Notes under the pieces: model-generated
Databases searched by the model: none
What the model saw: only the letters and a program-made list of their open reading frames with translations
Told to the model about the DNA's origin: nothing
Shown here: one piece after another, positions 1 to 9,751 of the stretch
How positions within the stretch are numbered: the stretch's first letter is position 1
Layout of the letters: every line of letters starts with the position of its first letter
Source: Tricholoma matsutake
Taxonomy: Eukaryota > Basidiomycota > Agaricomycetes > Agaricales > Tricholomataceae
Direction of reading: 5' to 3'
Length of the DNA stretch: 64,000 nt
Assembly: GCA_026075535.2 (NCBI GenBank)
Contig: AP026550.1
Span: 9,238,001-9,302,000, forward strand
Translations under genes and position numbers: made by a program

Positions 1-1435
1 CAAAACTCAGCAGCTCATCTGCTGAGAATATGTCTGGCCAAACCTCCACACCTTTGTCCAGGAATTCTGCAAGTCCTGTACCACTTGCAAGCAACTTCTG
101 GTTCTGGAACAACCCTGGAACTCCAATCTCCATGGATTTATTGAGCAATTACCTGACTCCGACCACCACACCACTATCCTGGTCATTGTTGACCAGCTCA
201 CCAAACAAGGCATCTTCATCCCGACTGTTAACAAAATCACAGCCCAAGAATTAGCCCACCTGTTTGTCCTCCAAGTCTTCTCCAAGCATGGCATACCATC
301 TCACCTCACTTGCAACCGAGGATCTGAATTCATCTCCTATTTCTCCCGCTCTCTCAGAAAAGCTCTCGACATGCAGATCCATTTCATTTCTGGTTATCAC
401 CTGCAAGGTGATGGTCAGACAGAATGACTTAATCAGACCCTTGAGCAGTATCTCCAGATCTTCTGTAACTATCAGCAGGATGACTGGTCTCACCTCTTAC
501 CCTTGGGCAAATTTGCCTACAACAATGCTCTCTCCACCTCTACCAGTGTATCCCCTTTCTTCGCCAACAAAGGCTACCACCTGAACATTTCTGTCTTTCC
601 AGAATGTGACTTGGCCTCACAATGTGCCCATGAGTTCATTATCGAATTAGATGACCTTCATCAAGAACTTTGGAAACAGCTTGCAGCCACTCAAAAATGT
701 TATCAAGGTCCTGCAGACAAACATCAGGTGCCCGCACCCAACTTCAACATTGGTGATTTTGCCTACATCACTGCAGAAAATATCTGCACCACCTGTCCCT
801 CCAGGAAACTTTCTGAAAAGAACCATGATCCTTTCAAAATCATCGCATGCCTGGGAACTCACTCAGTCACTCTGCAGCTTCCAGACCACATGCAGGCCAT
901 CCACCCTGTTTTCCATGTCTCCCAACTAGAAGAACACTCCCTGAACACAATTCCAAATCAAGTACAACCTCCACCTCCTCCTATCACTACCAATGATGAG
1001 CTCAAGTATGAGATTGCCAAAGTCCTCAATGCCAGGGTTGACAATTGATATCAGTGCAAGATTCTCTACCTCATCTGATGGGAGTAGGAAACAACGTGAA
1101 ATTTTTTTCACACAACTGCCACATTTGGGAATTCAACCAACTTCCTTATTTGGACTCAAACACCCATGTGCCTCATAGGCTCAGCACTAAGGGGGAAATA
1201 CTGCCAAGAACTGTTCCTCACCCGATTGGAACCCACATCTGGCCAACACTTTTCCGCATCTTGAACCCAACATTCACCAATTCCTCCCATTTTTGTTCCC
1301 AGCCGCCTTGCACTGCCCACACTGCTGTGCACCAGGCTGCATTGTACAGCACCCATGGCCACCTTCCCAAGGCTGCTGTCTCTTTTGAAAATTCAACTAT
1401 GGACTCCTGTGTGGCCCCCACTAAGTAATTTATTT
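1..1435 (+). pseudogene. Gypsy pol 3' end: integrase core to chromodomain, decayed
   Basis: This is the C-terminal part of a Ty3/Gypsy polyprotein, running off the left edge. Between about 130 and 425 one frame gives an integrase core with 'VDQLTKQGIFIP' (first catalytic Asp), 'CNRGSEF' where the family normally has SDRGSEF (the second Asp is Asn here) and 'GDGQTE', followed at once by a stop. A +1 shift leads to an open frame at 503-1048 with the usual integrase C-terminus ('AYNNALSTSTSVSPFFANKG', 'HPVFHVSQLE') and the first residues of a chromodomain ('YEIAKVLNARVDN'), cut by a stop. Further decayed matches continue to about 1435. The missing Asp, stops and shifts make it non-functional. 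It ends shortly before the LTR at 1669; no polypurine tract is visible before that LTR, so it may belong to a different copy or family than the LTR. Confidence 0.85.
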
Positions 1436-2521
1436 ACACAGTCGAGACACTGCCACAGTTACTGGGACATTCCACTCTGATTCTGGACTCCAGTAAGCTT
1501 AGTTAGTTTTGACTTGTATTCCTCAGTTTGTATATCAACATAAACTCGACAAAGCCCTGACTTTAACCTGCCAATCTAAATCTTATTCTACTCCTACCTC
1601 TGTACTCTAAGAGTCTGAACTTCATTTGACTCAACCTCTAGTACTCCCTCCCAGGTTTTTGTCTCATCTGATGATGATGCTTGACCTGGAAACCCAAACA
1701 ACACCCACTAAAAAGGTCTCAAGCAGTATAATGCAAGTTAGAGGAAGGGTGTGAGGTGGTACTAAATATCACCACTGTTACCCAAGAGTGGGGGAATTAA
1801 GTTTGAGGAGGTCCGATGATATTTGATGAAGTTTGAGGGCATATGAAGCTCTGCAAAGATGTTCGAGAAAGTGCCAGGATGTTTGAGGGGTTTGTAGAGA
1901 ATGAGAATAGTTTCGATTAATGTTGACAATAGACAATAGCGATGTGGAAAGGTTTGAGAGCGGATAGATGATAGATGATAATTTTGAGATGCTAGTATAG
2001 GAAATTTGAGGAAATTTGTGGTAACCTGCTAAACTTCAGGATTTGAGATGAGAGGCTTGGACTCAAGAGTATTGCTCTTAAATAAGATGATGGATATGAG
2101 AGGACAATCTGTTCTTCCCTTCTAAGTAACTAGTACCAGGCTATATATGTTTGGAAGAGATGGTACTTAAAAGGAAATCAAACATGAGGACTACATGAGG
2201 CAAGATATAAAACAATAAAGCACTTTCCAAATCATAAAATAAATGCAGTACTTTACACTGCCCCCATGTGGAGTCCAACCATCTGGTGACCAAAATGCAA
2301 AATTACACCCCTTTCAGCATGGACTCTGCCCCAGTCCACCCCAGTCTGCGTGGAGTCTGCATAAGTTTGTGCAGAGTCCACATAAGTCTGTGTGGAGTCC
2401 ACATAAGTCCATGCAGAGTCCGCATTAGTCTGCCCAGAGTCTGCATAAGTCTGTGCTGAGTCTGCACTTGTAAGGGTCATTGCATAAACACTACTGACTA
2501 GCTTACAGATACAAGGATCAA

Positions 2522-2750
2522 CTACATGTCACTATCATCATCAGTGTCATATGATATGCACACTTTTTTGCCCTTCTTGGGCTTAGGTTCCTTCTCCTTG
2601 CTTCCCTTTCTCATTCTTCTTTTCAGTTGTTTTCGGCTCGGTTTTCTTCTTCTTGGCTTTTCTAGCCTCATTGTCAACTGTTGAGATGGCATGCTTACAG
2701 CCAGCAGGAGTCATCGTGTCATTGGCAGCAGTACACAATTAAGATCAAAT
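2522..2750 (-). pseudogene. Lys-rich C-terminal exon of the HT-1 gene (one frameshift)
   Basis: On the minus strand a frame enters near 2750 ('CTAANDTMTPAGCKHAIS'), becomes very Lys/Glu-rich ('ARKAKKKKTEPKTTEKKNEK'), shifts frame once in a GGAAGCAAGG stretch, and ends 'KPKKGKKVCISYDTDDDSDM' before a TAG at 2522-2524. A basic stretch followed by a short acidic tail suggests a nucleic-acid- or nucleus-associated protein end, but that is inference. It lies in the same orientation and the same element as the modular exons at 5877-6790, so it is probably the last exon of that gene. Confidence 0.5.
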
Positions 2751-2766
2751 AAAATTTATTACCTAC

Positions 2767-3010
2767 ATCCCTCACATCTAATGTGAGGGATACAATACAA
2801 TTAACTACATATAAAACACCCTCCCTCGCACCTTGTGCAAGGGGGAGTCCTACAAATATTTATTTACATACAAGACTCACCTGCATCGGATGTGAGGGGA
2901 GGGCAACAATTATAAATAAAAAGAAAATCCCCTCGACCACATAAAATGCAGGCGAGGGGGAAGGCATTAATATGAATCTAAAAAAACCCCTCCTGGGGCA
3001 AAATGCAGGC
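2767..3010. repeat. Row of short GC-rich hairpins in HT-1
   Basis: Four or five short inverted repeats follow each other in otherwise AT-rich sequence. The first is a perfect 11-bp stem (ATCCCTCACAT / ATGTGAGGGAT, 2767-2791). The others pair CCCTC or CCCCTCG with GAGGG or CGAGGGG around 2821-2847, 2880-2900, 2928-2960 and 2985-3010. HT-2 has the same class at 29740-29832. Their position, after the coding modules on the sense strand, would place them in a 3' intron or untranslated region; function unknown. Confidence 0.6.
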
Positions 3011-3096
3011 GTGGGGGTGGTGTCTCATCATGGTGCCCACTGTCCTGCATGCATCTCCATGGTAAAGAAATAAGACAAGGAAAAAAAAAACCTACA

Positions 3097-3124
3097 GCCC
3101 AATGGACGTCGATGTCCCTTGGGC
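3097..3124 (-). other. Exon-terminal palindrome (type B) in HT-1
   Basis: On the minus strand GCCCAAGGGAC and GTCCATTGGGC pair with one mismatch and encode a 'GPKGHRRPLG' peptide. A few bases later comes a possible splice donor and a long T run, as in the other modules, although here the donor reads GTTTTT and may be mutated or not used. Confidence 0.5.
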
Positions 3125-4454
3125 CCTCTTGCGTTGTGGTGGGTGGGTCTTCCTGGTTGTGTCATCCTGGTGGGGGTTGTCCTTAGTGTTCTAAGGTTTG
3201 GTCCTATGGACTGAAAAAAAACTGGGAACCGAACTGAACCAAACCTCAGTCTGGTCCATTTATCAGTTACGGTTACATACATTTGAGACCAGTCTGGTTC
3301 ATGGTTACCTTGTTTTCAAAATTATTCAAAACTGATCAAAAACTGGTTTAAACTGGTTATAACCAGTCTTTTCACCCTAGTATATGTATCTACTTTATGC
3401 ATACCATTCAGAGAGAAAAACTAATATTATTATTATTATACTTCTTATTTTACTACAGTGGGACACACCTGGGGAAAACTGCTGATTTTGAGCATGCTTA
3501 TATACCTTTGTGGCTGTGTACGGACCATGTGGTCATGTTTGTGCTCCCAAAAATAAAAGTCGTACCATTTGGGAGAATTTGTGCATGTCCATCAATGCAC
3601 GATCATTCAGTCTGGCAGTTGCCGGACAATATGATGCTGGGCATGCAGATATCACTTTGCTGTGCATCAAGCAACAGAAATTAATAGGGCCTTGTAAATA
3701 TGTAGTAAATTATATTTATATTTCAATTCTCACCTTCCAACAGTCAGAATCTTATTTGATAGGAAAGAAAGTGAGTAACAGGGCAAGTGACAATTTTGAT
3801 AGTTTTACAGCTATAACTTATCTTCCAATGAGTCAAATTTAAAAAGCCATGCAGTTCTAGATTCCCCCCAGAATATAGAATGGATTTAAGAGTGAAAATG
3901 GCAAGTTCTTATTTCTCACATCTTTGCCATTTGTGAGCTTAATACATGTCAGAAAATAGTTTGAAGGCTTGGAAATGAATCATAGAGTGTATCAGTATGT
4001 TATGGAATAAGTAGTTAAATGTTCAATGTGATGTGGAAGGGTTGTGGCCAGATATACTGTAAAATGCATTGATTTGAGGACTTGATCAACTCAAGTTTGA
4101 CTCAAGTTTGACTTGAGTTCTCAGGCATTTGCAATACTCCACATAAAAATGAAATTCAAGTTGTAGTAGATTAACACAATACTCTCCCACTTGTCTAAAC
4201 AGTATTTTTACCATTGCCAACAGTGGAGGAGGCCTCGGAGGCGTTGAAATCAATGTGCTCACTGCATTGATCACTATCTGGCCATTGCCAGAATGAGTGT
4301 CGACAACGTGTCTTTCTGTCACCTTCCTTCCCTCTTTCATCTGCCCTCTCTTTTTCGATGCTGCACCACCACCCTGTTAGCACCCATAACCACACAAGCC
4401 ACCAAGCACAAAACAGAGGGCCCAAATGATGAACTGATGTCATCTGGGCCCTCA

Positions 4455-4517
4455 GATAAGTTTTTTTTAGTTGACTTCTTTCTTTTAATCTAACTAAATG
4501 TTTTTCTTTGTTTTTAG
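4455..4517 (+). other. Candidate intron in the HT-3 modular gene
   Basis: The sequence starts GATAAGTTTTTT directly after a type B palindrome (4418-4451), contains a CTAACTAAATG branch-site-like motif and ends TTTTTAG at 4517. The donor would be GTAAGT if the base before TAAGT were G; the A looks like a G-to-A decay event, so splicing of this copy may be lost. The same change is seen at the donor of HT-1 (6556). Confidence 0.5.
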
Positions 4518-4846
4518 GTTTCTTCTTCTGGATAACGACATTGCCCACTCATGAAATGACACACACAAACCCTATAGGAGCCCCACGCAAGCCCTGCGCT
4601 CCCACTGCAAGCCTCTGCTTGCAGGGCAGCAATGGGCCTGTTTCTGGACCATGACGACCACATCTGATGCCACCCTATGCTGCTGCTGTGAGCCTCTGCT
4701 CACAGGGTGGCAACGGGCCCTTTCCTGGATGATGATGACCACATGAATGACAAGGATGACAAACAGCGGGGATGACAAACGATGGGGACGAGGGATGACA
4801 GGGATGACAAATGACAGAACAATGTCCATCATCATTTGGGCCCTAT
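4518..4846 (+). pseudogene. Module exon of the HT-3 gene with two palindromic repeats
   Basis: A 329-bp candidate exon lies between two candidate introns (4455-4517 and 4847-4911, the latter GTGAGT...TAACTAACTAATG...TTAAG). It contains two type A palindromes: 4605-4624 encodes CKPLLAG and 4686-4705 encodes CEPLLTG. Two more follow downstream at 4971-4990 (CEPLLTG, one mispair) and 5528-5547 (CKHLLAG). Around them are GATGAC-rich repeats that read as Asp/Asn/Thr-rich peptide or as a GATGACAAA tandem. Sequence TTTGGGCCC lies just before the second donor, as at the other module ends. I do not recognise the protein. Stops in the frame (TGATGA where PKRR is expected near 4427) suggest decay. Confidence 0.5.
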
Positions 4847-5181
4847 GTGAGTATTGATTCATTCCTTTCCTTTCCTTTTAACTAACTAATGGTTTTTTCT
4901 TTGTTCTTAAGGTTTTACATATGTTGTAATGACACCATGCCCAACCCCAGCACTCCATCCTGAGCCACCACTGCGAGCCCCTGCTCACAGGGTGGATGGG
5001 AGGGTTTAATGATGACAAATGGCAGGGATGACAAGGGGCGGCGACAACCAAAGGCAAGGATGACAAACAGGGGTGATGACCAATGGCAGGGAAATGAACA
5101 GTGGGGATGGCAAATGGCAGCAATGAGCAGCAGCAAGAACACCAGAACCCCCCCCCTCACTACAAATGAGAGAGGGTGGGG

Positions 5182-5464
5182 CTTTTTTTCTTTTTTTCTT
5201 TTTTTCTTTTTTTCTTTTTTTCTTTTTTTCTTTTTTTCTTTTTTTCTTTTTTTCTTTTTTTCTTTTTTTCTTTTTTTCTTTTTTTCTTTTTTTCTTTTTT
5301 TCTTTTTTTCTTTTTTTCTTTTTTTCTTTTTTTCTTTTTTTCTTTTTTTCTTTTCTTCTTTTTTTCTTTTTTTCTTTTTTTCTTTTTTTCTTTTTTTCTT
5401 TTTTTCTTTTTTTCTTTTTTTCTTTTTTTCTTTTCTTCTTTTTTTCTTTTTTTCTTTTTTTTTT
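5182..5464. repeat. (CTTTTTTT)n microsatellite, about 35 copies
   Basis: About 280 bases consist almost only of the 8-base unit CTTTTTTT, with two interruptions (CTTTTCTT near 5351 and 5431) and a pure T end. It lies in HT-3 and produces spurious Phe- and Lys-rich open frames on both strands. Such a tract probably grew by slippage from a T-rich intron like those before each module. Confidence 0.95.
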
Positions 5465-6489
5465 GTTCATTCTCGTTTCTTTTTGTTCATTCTCATTTTA
5501 TTTTTTGTTTCATTGCTAACCCCACCACTGCAAGCACCTGCTTGCAGGGTGTGAATGTAAATAATTTTATCTACTATATAATACAATTTAGACACAAAAA
5601 CCGGTTGAAACTGGTCTAATCCAACTAACTTAGTGTACTGGTCTAGACCGGTTAACCCTCTTAGAGGTCGAAAAATTGGACCAAACTGAACCTTAAAACA
5701 CTAGTTGTCCTGGGCAGCTTTCATCTGTTGCTGCTGTTGCCATCGTTGTCCTGCATGGTTGCTGTCCTTGTGTTGTTCCCGTCATCCTGTGTCCCATGGT
5801 GCTCCTTGTTGTGCTTCCCGCTGTGTGTTCCCATTGTTGTTCCCCTCATCGTCATTGCCATTCCACCCACAATCCACCCCCTGAGCAGTGGCTCATGGGG
5901 CTGGAGGTGGGTGGTGTGTCATTGGCCCTGTTGTCATTGTCCATTGTGGTTGGTGGCCATGCTTTGCATTCTGGGGGGTTCTGGTGCTGGTAGATGGCGG
6001 CGTCATTGTTGTCATCCTGCTCACACTCACGATCCACCCTACAAGCAGAGGCTCACAGACGTGGGTGGGCTCATCATCTGTTTTGGGTGTCTCCTAGTTT
6101 GGAGGGGTTAGGGGGGGGTAGGTGGGTGCTTACCTGTTGGGTAGGCTGTGGGCATGTGTTATGCATTTTTCGTGGTCGGCGGTCATTCCACCCACAATCC
6201 ACCCCACGAGCAGTTGCTCGTGAGGCTGGAGGTGGGTGGTGTGTCAGCGTTGTTGTGGGATTCTACTTGGGGGGTTGAGCATGTCAGTGTGACATGGTGC
6301 ATGTACGGGGTTGCTGGGTGCTTACCGCATAGGTATCCCCCTTATGGGGTCTCCCAGCATCCCTCTGCACCCTCCTAGCCCATGTCAACAGCTTCACATC
6401 CCATTTGAATGGGGAGGAGGGGATTGGGTGGCTGTGGGCATGTGTTTCACATTTTTTGTTGTGGCAGGTCATCCCCAGTAGTAAACAAC

Positions 6490-6790
6490 CTAAAAAGCAA
6501 TAAAATACAATTAGTTCAATGATAAAAACAAAAAGAAAAAAGAAAAAAAAACTTATCTATGGCCCAAACGACAGTTGCTGTCATTTGGGCCCACATTCCA
6601 TGCAGTCAGCTCGTTTGAAGGTGGTGGTGATGGTGGGAGTGGGCATGGGAACAGTGGTGGCATGCGTGCACACAGTGGTGGTGGTGGTAGAGTGGAGGGG
6701 AGGGAGGGAGGTGGTGGTGTCAATGGTGGTGGTGAGTGATGAGCTGGTAACCTTGATGATGCAACTATGTGCTTTGTCATACAAAGCCAA
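6490..6790 (-). pseudogene. First exon and intron of the HT-1 modular gene
   Basis: On the minus strand an ATG at 6790 opens a Ser/Thr-rich peptide ('MALYDKAHSCIIKVTSSS...') that runs to a palindrome at 6561-6591 encoding 'GPK*QQLSFGP'. The palindrome's other arm keeps a CG where this arm has TG, so the stop was almost certainly CGA (Arg). The candidate intron is 6490-6556: donor now ATAAGT (expected GTAAGT), T run, TTGAACTAATTG, acceptor TTTTTAG. Further down on the same strand, 'HEQLLVGW' (6205-6222), 'CEPLLVGW' (6039-6058) and 'HEPLLRGW' (5877-5899) repeats follow. Function unknown. Confidence 0.5.
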
Positions 6791-7890
6791 ACAGTGGTAT
6801 GTAGTTGCATGAGGCTACAGGTTCAAATACCACTTGTGACATTATTTTACTAAGCTCAAATGGTCTGTTCAGATGCATGCGGACTGTCCTTGCTCATCCA
6901 ACCTGTTGATCACAGATGCAGACAGATGAAATTCATGGAATCCAAGTAAAATATGCAGAATCCATGTTAGTCTGCATGGATCCATGCGGACTGTCACACC
7001 CTGTTGCACAGCTAAAATGGTTTATTGTATGGATTGCAAATCTGCATGGAGTCCATGCAATTCCACACGGATCCACATGGAACATATGGGGCAGTGTGAA
7101 GACCTCAATAAATGAGAGATGATGATAAGGCAAATGAATAGAGTCACGATGTATCAAGGGTACCTGTCCTATTGATCCAATATATCATCGGAACATCAAA
7201 GTGCCACAATCACATCCTAAAAGCCCGTTGTTGTATCTCCTTGTGTCCAGTGGTGCTTGATATGCGATGCACTAACTTGTGCAAGGTGTGCTGCATGTGT
7301 CTAAAGGGTGGTACGATAGGCATATGGCGGCCAAAGGCGTTTGAGGTGCTGCAAAGTCATTCAAACTTGCTCGAAGTGTTGCAAGGTCATTCAGAGTTGT
7401 TCGAAATTGTTCGAAGTGCTTTCATGGGGTTCGTAGGGGTTGGGAACATGTGTGGTGATGTGTTAAAGCATCTCGAAGTGTTCCCAGAGCTTAGAGCGCA
7501 AGGTGGACCTATCACCAAACTTAACCTAAGTCCCTCCATACTCCTTCCCTGCACTACCTGCACTTCCCTGCTCCTACCTCCAAACCTTCATCTCGAAATT
7601 AGGACACCAGACGAGGTGAAGGGCACAACTTCTTATAAGCTGAAGCCAAGTCCTTTCTGTTCCCTTTTCGCAGAATCCACTATGACCTGACAACTTTCCA
7701 TCATTGACATCCACAGGCTGACCGGATTCCAACGTGCACTTCAGGATCAGTTCTTAACAACATGGCCAGATATGGAAGTGGGCTACAAGTGGTGAAGTTC
7801 CAATGGTGCTTCAACTGAGAGATTCAGGACCAGATTGCACAGATGTTGGAAGGGTGCCTGGCAGATGATGATATCTATGCTTGGTATCAC

Positions 7891-8070
7891 AAGGCCAGCC
7901 TCAGAATTCCTCCTTGCTGAAATATAGTTAGAAATTCTTTGTGAAACATTATATTTAAGACTAAATTTCTACAAACAGAAATTCAGTTTGTAGAAATTTG
8001 GTCTCAAATATAATATTTCACAAAGAATTTCTAACTATATTTCAGAAAGGAGAAATTATGAGGCTGGCCC
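7891..8070. mobile_element. Palindromic MITE, copy 1
   Basis: A 180-bp near-perfect palindrome whose arms run AAGGCCAGCC...GGCTGGCCC. It interrupts the Gyp-3 gag between the codons for WYH and K and is flanked by ATCAC (7886-7890 and 8071-8075), a plausible 5-bp target duplication. The arms contain ATATAGTTAGAAATTCTTTG and its complement. No coding capacity. Confidence 0.85.
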
Positions 8071-8142
8071 ATCACAAAAGCCTCCAATGTGTCCAATCTG
8101 AGCTTCACATGGGTCATAGGTTGGCACACAATCACAAGGCCA

Positions 8143-8319
8143 GCCTCATAATTCCTCCTTTCTGAAATATAGTTAGAAATTCTTTGTGAAATATTATATT
8201 TGAGACTAAATTTCTACAAACTGAATTTCTGTTTGTAGAAATTTAGTCTCAGATATAATATTTCACAAAGAATTTCTAACTATATTTCAGAAAGGGGGAA
8301 TTATGAGGCTGGCCTTGTG
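8143..8319. mobile_element. Palindromic MITE, copy 2
   Basis: A second copy of the same palindrome, 177 bp, ends CACAAGGCCAGCC and GGCTGGCCTTGTG, 72 bases after copy 1 in the same gag gene. It is about as similar to copy 1 as the two arms of each are to each other, differing by single substitutions. A target duplication is not clear (AT/TA at most), so gene conversion or local transposition are both possible. Confidence 0.85.
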
Positions 8320-8581
8320 TATGAAGCTGCTTCACTCTGTGATGAGAACCAACTCACAAATGTGGCATTTTTTTTTTACCCCATTTATTCTCCATTGTGG
8401 TGTACCATATGTGAGAGACTAAAGATGTACTGTAGTATGTAGCGCCAGACCATTCTACTGTGTGGTTTTTCCTTTGACATCTGCTTGGAGGGCTTGAAGC
8501 GCTGTTGGCGCTGGATTAAGTGGTGCTGAGTCCAAAGGTAAGGTATGGTGTGTGTCTGGGTTGATTTCCTAACTCCTCTCT

Positions 8582-8943
8582 CATTCACTTCCCTCTTCCT
8601 CTCCCATTTGCAGTAGTTCTCCAAATGTGTCATGCAGTCTTCTCATCTCTGCCAAAAATCTGAACAGTGCTCATAGTGATTTCAGGGATGTGAAGATTTT
8701 TGTGATGTCGATGTTTCTGCCACCTATGTTGTTTTGCAGCATTTGTCTTGCCTCTTGGTGTGCTGGGCAGTGTAGTAGAAGGTGTTGCACCATTTTGTCA
8801 CTCTGTTGGCATGCCGGGCAGATTGGTGAGTTTATTGTTCCGATGTGAAATAAGTGCTTAGATAAGGGTGCATGTCCCATTCTCAGTTGGGTGAGGATGC
8901 TGGCTAGCATTCTTGGAAGCTTTGTGATGAGGTTGATGTATTT
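8582..8943 (-). pseudogene. LINE-A ORF2 C-terminal end
   Basis: The minus-strand frame reads 'LITKLPRMLASILTQLRMGH', then a zinc-knuckle-like 'CPACQQSDKMVQHLLLHC', and ends 'GELLQMGEEEGSE' at the stop near 8582, with one internal TGA ('KSL*ALFRF'). This follows RNase H in Tad1-clade LINEs. The upstream part is at 23169 and beyond, on the far side of LINE-B; joining point is the sequence for KYIN. The 3' untranslated region runs from 8582 to the T run at 8377. Confidence 0.8.
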
Positions 8944-9351
8944 TTTTTTTTTGGGTTTTTTTTTTGATTCCCATTTATTTCCTTTGTGGCATACCATATG
9001 TAAGAGACTAGATATTAATGATGTGTGCTCTGCCTCAGCTGTCCCCCTGGTGCAATATCTTTGTCATTTGCTTTGAGGGGCCATCTAGTGGCCCTCAAGT
9101 GCTGTGTGCGCTGAAATAAGTGGTGCTGGTGCATGAGTAGTGTATGTGTGTTCTGAGCGGCATTTGCTGTGCATGATGCCCTCCTTTTGTCTTCCCCTTA
9201 TCCCTGTCTTCATCCCTGCTGCTCCTCCTCTACCATTGGCAGATCCCTGAATGTACTGTGCCATCTTCCTGTTTCCGCAATGAATATAAATAGCACCTGT
9301 AGTGTTTTGGTTGTGGTGAACAGTTTTGTCAGGTTAATATCCCTTCCTCCC

Positions 9352-9740
9352 TGTTAGGGTGACACCCACTATCTGCTAGCTAAGACCGTGCGGGTTCTCT
9401 CTACAAGAAGGGGGCGGGATCCGCACTTGTGATGGGGGGATTGATGGTTTTGATGCGAGGGGTTATTAATAGGTGAGTTTGTTGAGATAGGCCTTTCACA
9501 CCGAAAACGTAGGTGAACACAACTGGGGTCCCCTAGGCATATATTTAGGGTTTATATACTATGTTACATATATTGTACATTGTTGTTACTGACGCATTTG
9601 TACATGCGCGTACATATTGATGCGTGTGAAATAAAATTCTCATGCTATCAAAGTGTAGCATCATTTGGCGTCATGTAGCATAATTCGACATAATAAAATA
9701 AAAATGAAATTTTATTAGGTAATGGGGTGGTTTCCTAACA
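9352..9740 (-). repeat. Gyp-1 3' LTR
   Basis: Begins TGTTAGGGTGACACC and ends TTTCCTAACA. It is 10 bp shorter overall than the partner LTR, mainly because a 13-bp segment (GGAATACCTAAGA) is missing near 9512. Most substitutions against 15150-15548 are transitions at CpG. Confidence 0.95.
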
Positions 9741-9751
9741 TTACCCCCCTT

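Larger units (their letters stand above)
3184..5703 (+). mobile_element. HT-3: hAT-like non-autonomous element nested in HT-1
   Basis: Flanked by a perfect 8-bp duplication GTTGTCCT (3176-3183 and 5704-5711), which marks it as a hAT-type insertion inside HT-1. Ends: left TAGTGTTCTAAGGTTTGGTC, right (reverse complement) TAGTGTTTTAAGGTTCAGTT, each followed by more inverted repeats built from AACTGGTTTAAACC-like words (3230-3385 and 5590-5690). The interior has an AT-rich part without a recognisable gene (3390-4150), plus-strand modular exons with introns (about 4410-5560) and a very long pyrimidine microsatellite. The termini differ from those of HT-1/HT-2, so it is a different element family carrying the same kind of gene. 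No transposase is present. Confidence 0.8.
2246..7106 (-). mobile_element. HT-1: hAT-like non-autonomous element carrying a modular gene
   Basis: Flanked by a perfect 8-bp duplication AATAAATG (2238-2245 and 7107-7114). The terminal inverted repeats are related but imperfect: left CAGTACTTTACACTGCCCCC, right (reverse complement) GAGGTCTTCACACTGCCCCA. Just inside both ends lie short tandem repeats containing GTGGAGTCC/ATGGAGTCC units (2330-2470 and 6900-7080). Without the nested HT-3 (3184-5703) the element is about 2.3 kb, the same size as its relative HT-2, with which it shares termini. No transposase is seen. On the minus strand it carries parts of the modular hairpin gene: a first exon near 6557-6790, an intron at 6490-6556, 'HEQLLVGW'-type repeats near 5877-6222, and a Lys-rich end at 2522-2750. 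hAT membership is inferred from the 8-bp duplication and repeat style. Confidence 0.75.
1669..7514 (+). repeat. LTR of Gyp-3 (LTR-A), interrupted by HT-1
   Basis: The two outer parts, about 1669-2245 and 7107-7514, align in order with the uninterrupted solo LTR at 51548-52890: both begin TGATGATGC, share an AGAGGAAG-containing block and a 'GAGGCAA..AACAATAAAG' block, and end 'AAGGTGGACCTATCA'. The copy is split at an AATAAATG site by HT-1. Directly after the CA end comes Gyp-3 gag sequence, so it acts as that element's 5' LTR. The exact start (1669 or 1672) is ambiguous because of a TGATGATGATG run. Confidence 0.7.
7515..8368 (+). pseudogene. Gyp-3 gag, 5' part, carrying two MITEs
   Basis: Starting soon after the LTR, the plus strand encodes a decayed Gypsy capsid: 'LHLEIRTPDEVKGTTSYKLK' (7578-7637), then 'IIDIHRLTGFQRALQDQF' near 7702-7755, 'DMEVGYKW', and 'QIAQMLEG' / 'ADDDIYAWYH' up to 7890. 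After removal of the two palindromic MITEs the frame continues to 'AASLCDENQLTNVA' at 8366, and then directly into 'YNAAFCAPTT' at 28768 on the other side of LINE-A. Several stops and shifts are present. This capsid type is common in Agaricomycete Gypsy elements; that comparison is from general knowledge of the family. Confidence 0.75.

Noticed and set aside
2330..2470. Tandem GGAGTCC-type repeats read as ORFs on both strands
   Set aside because: These are subterminal repeats of HT-1; the frames are repeats of low complexity.
3397..3842. Plus-strand ORFs in the AT-rich part of HT-3
   Set aside because: Two overlapping frames of modest length, no motif, and no relation to the modular exons; could be captured DNA, but coding cannot be supported.
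5006..5619. Long Phe-rich and Lys-rich open frames on both strands
   Set aside because: They come entirely from the (CTTTTTTT)n microsatellite; any frame in such a tract is open.
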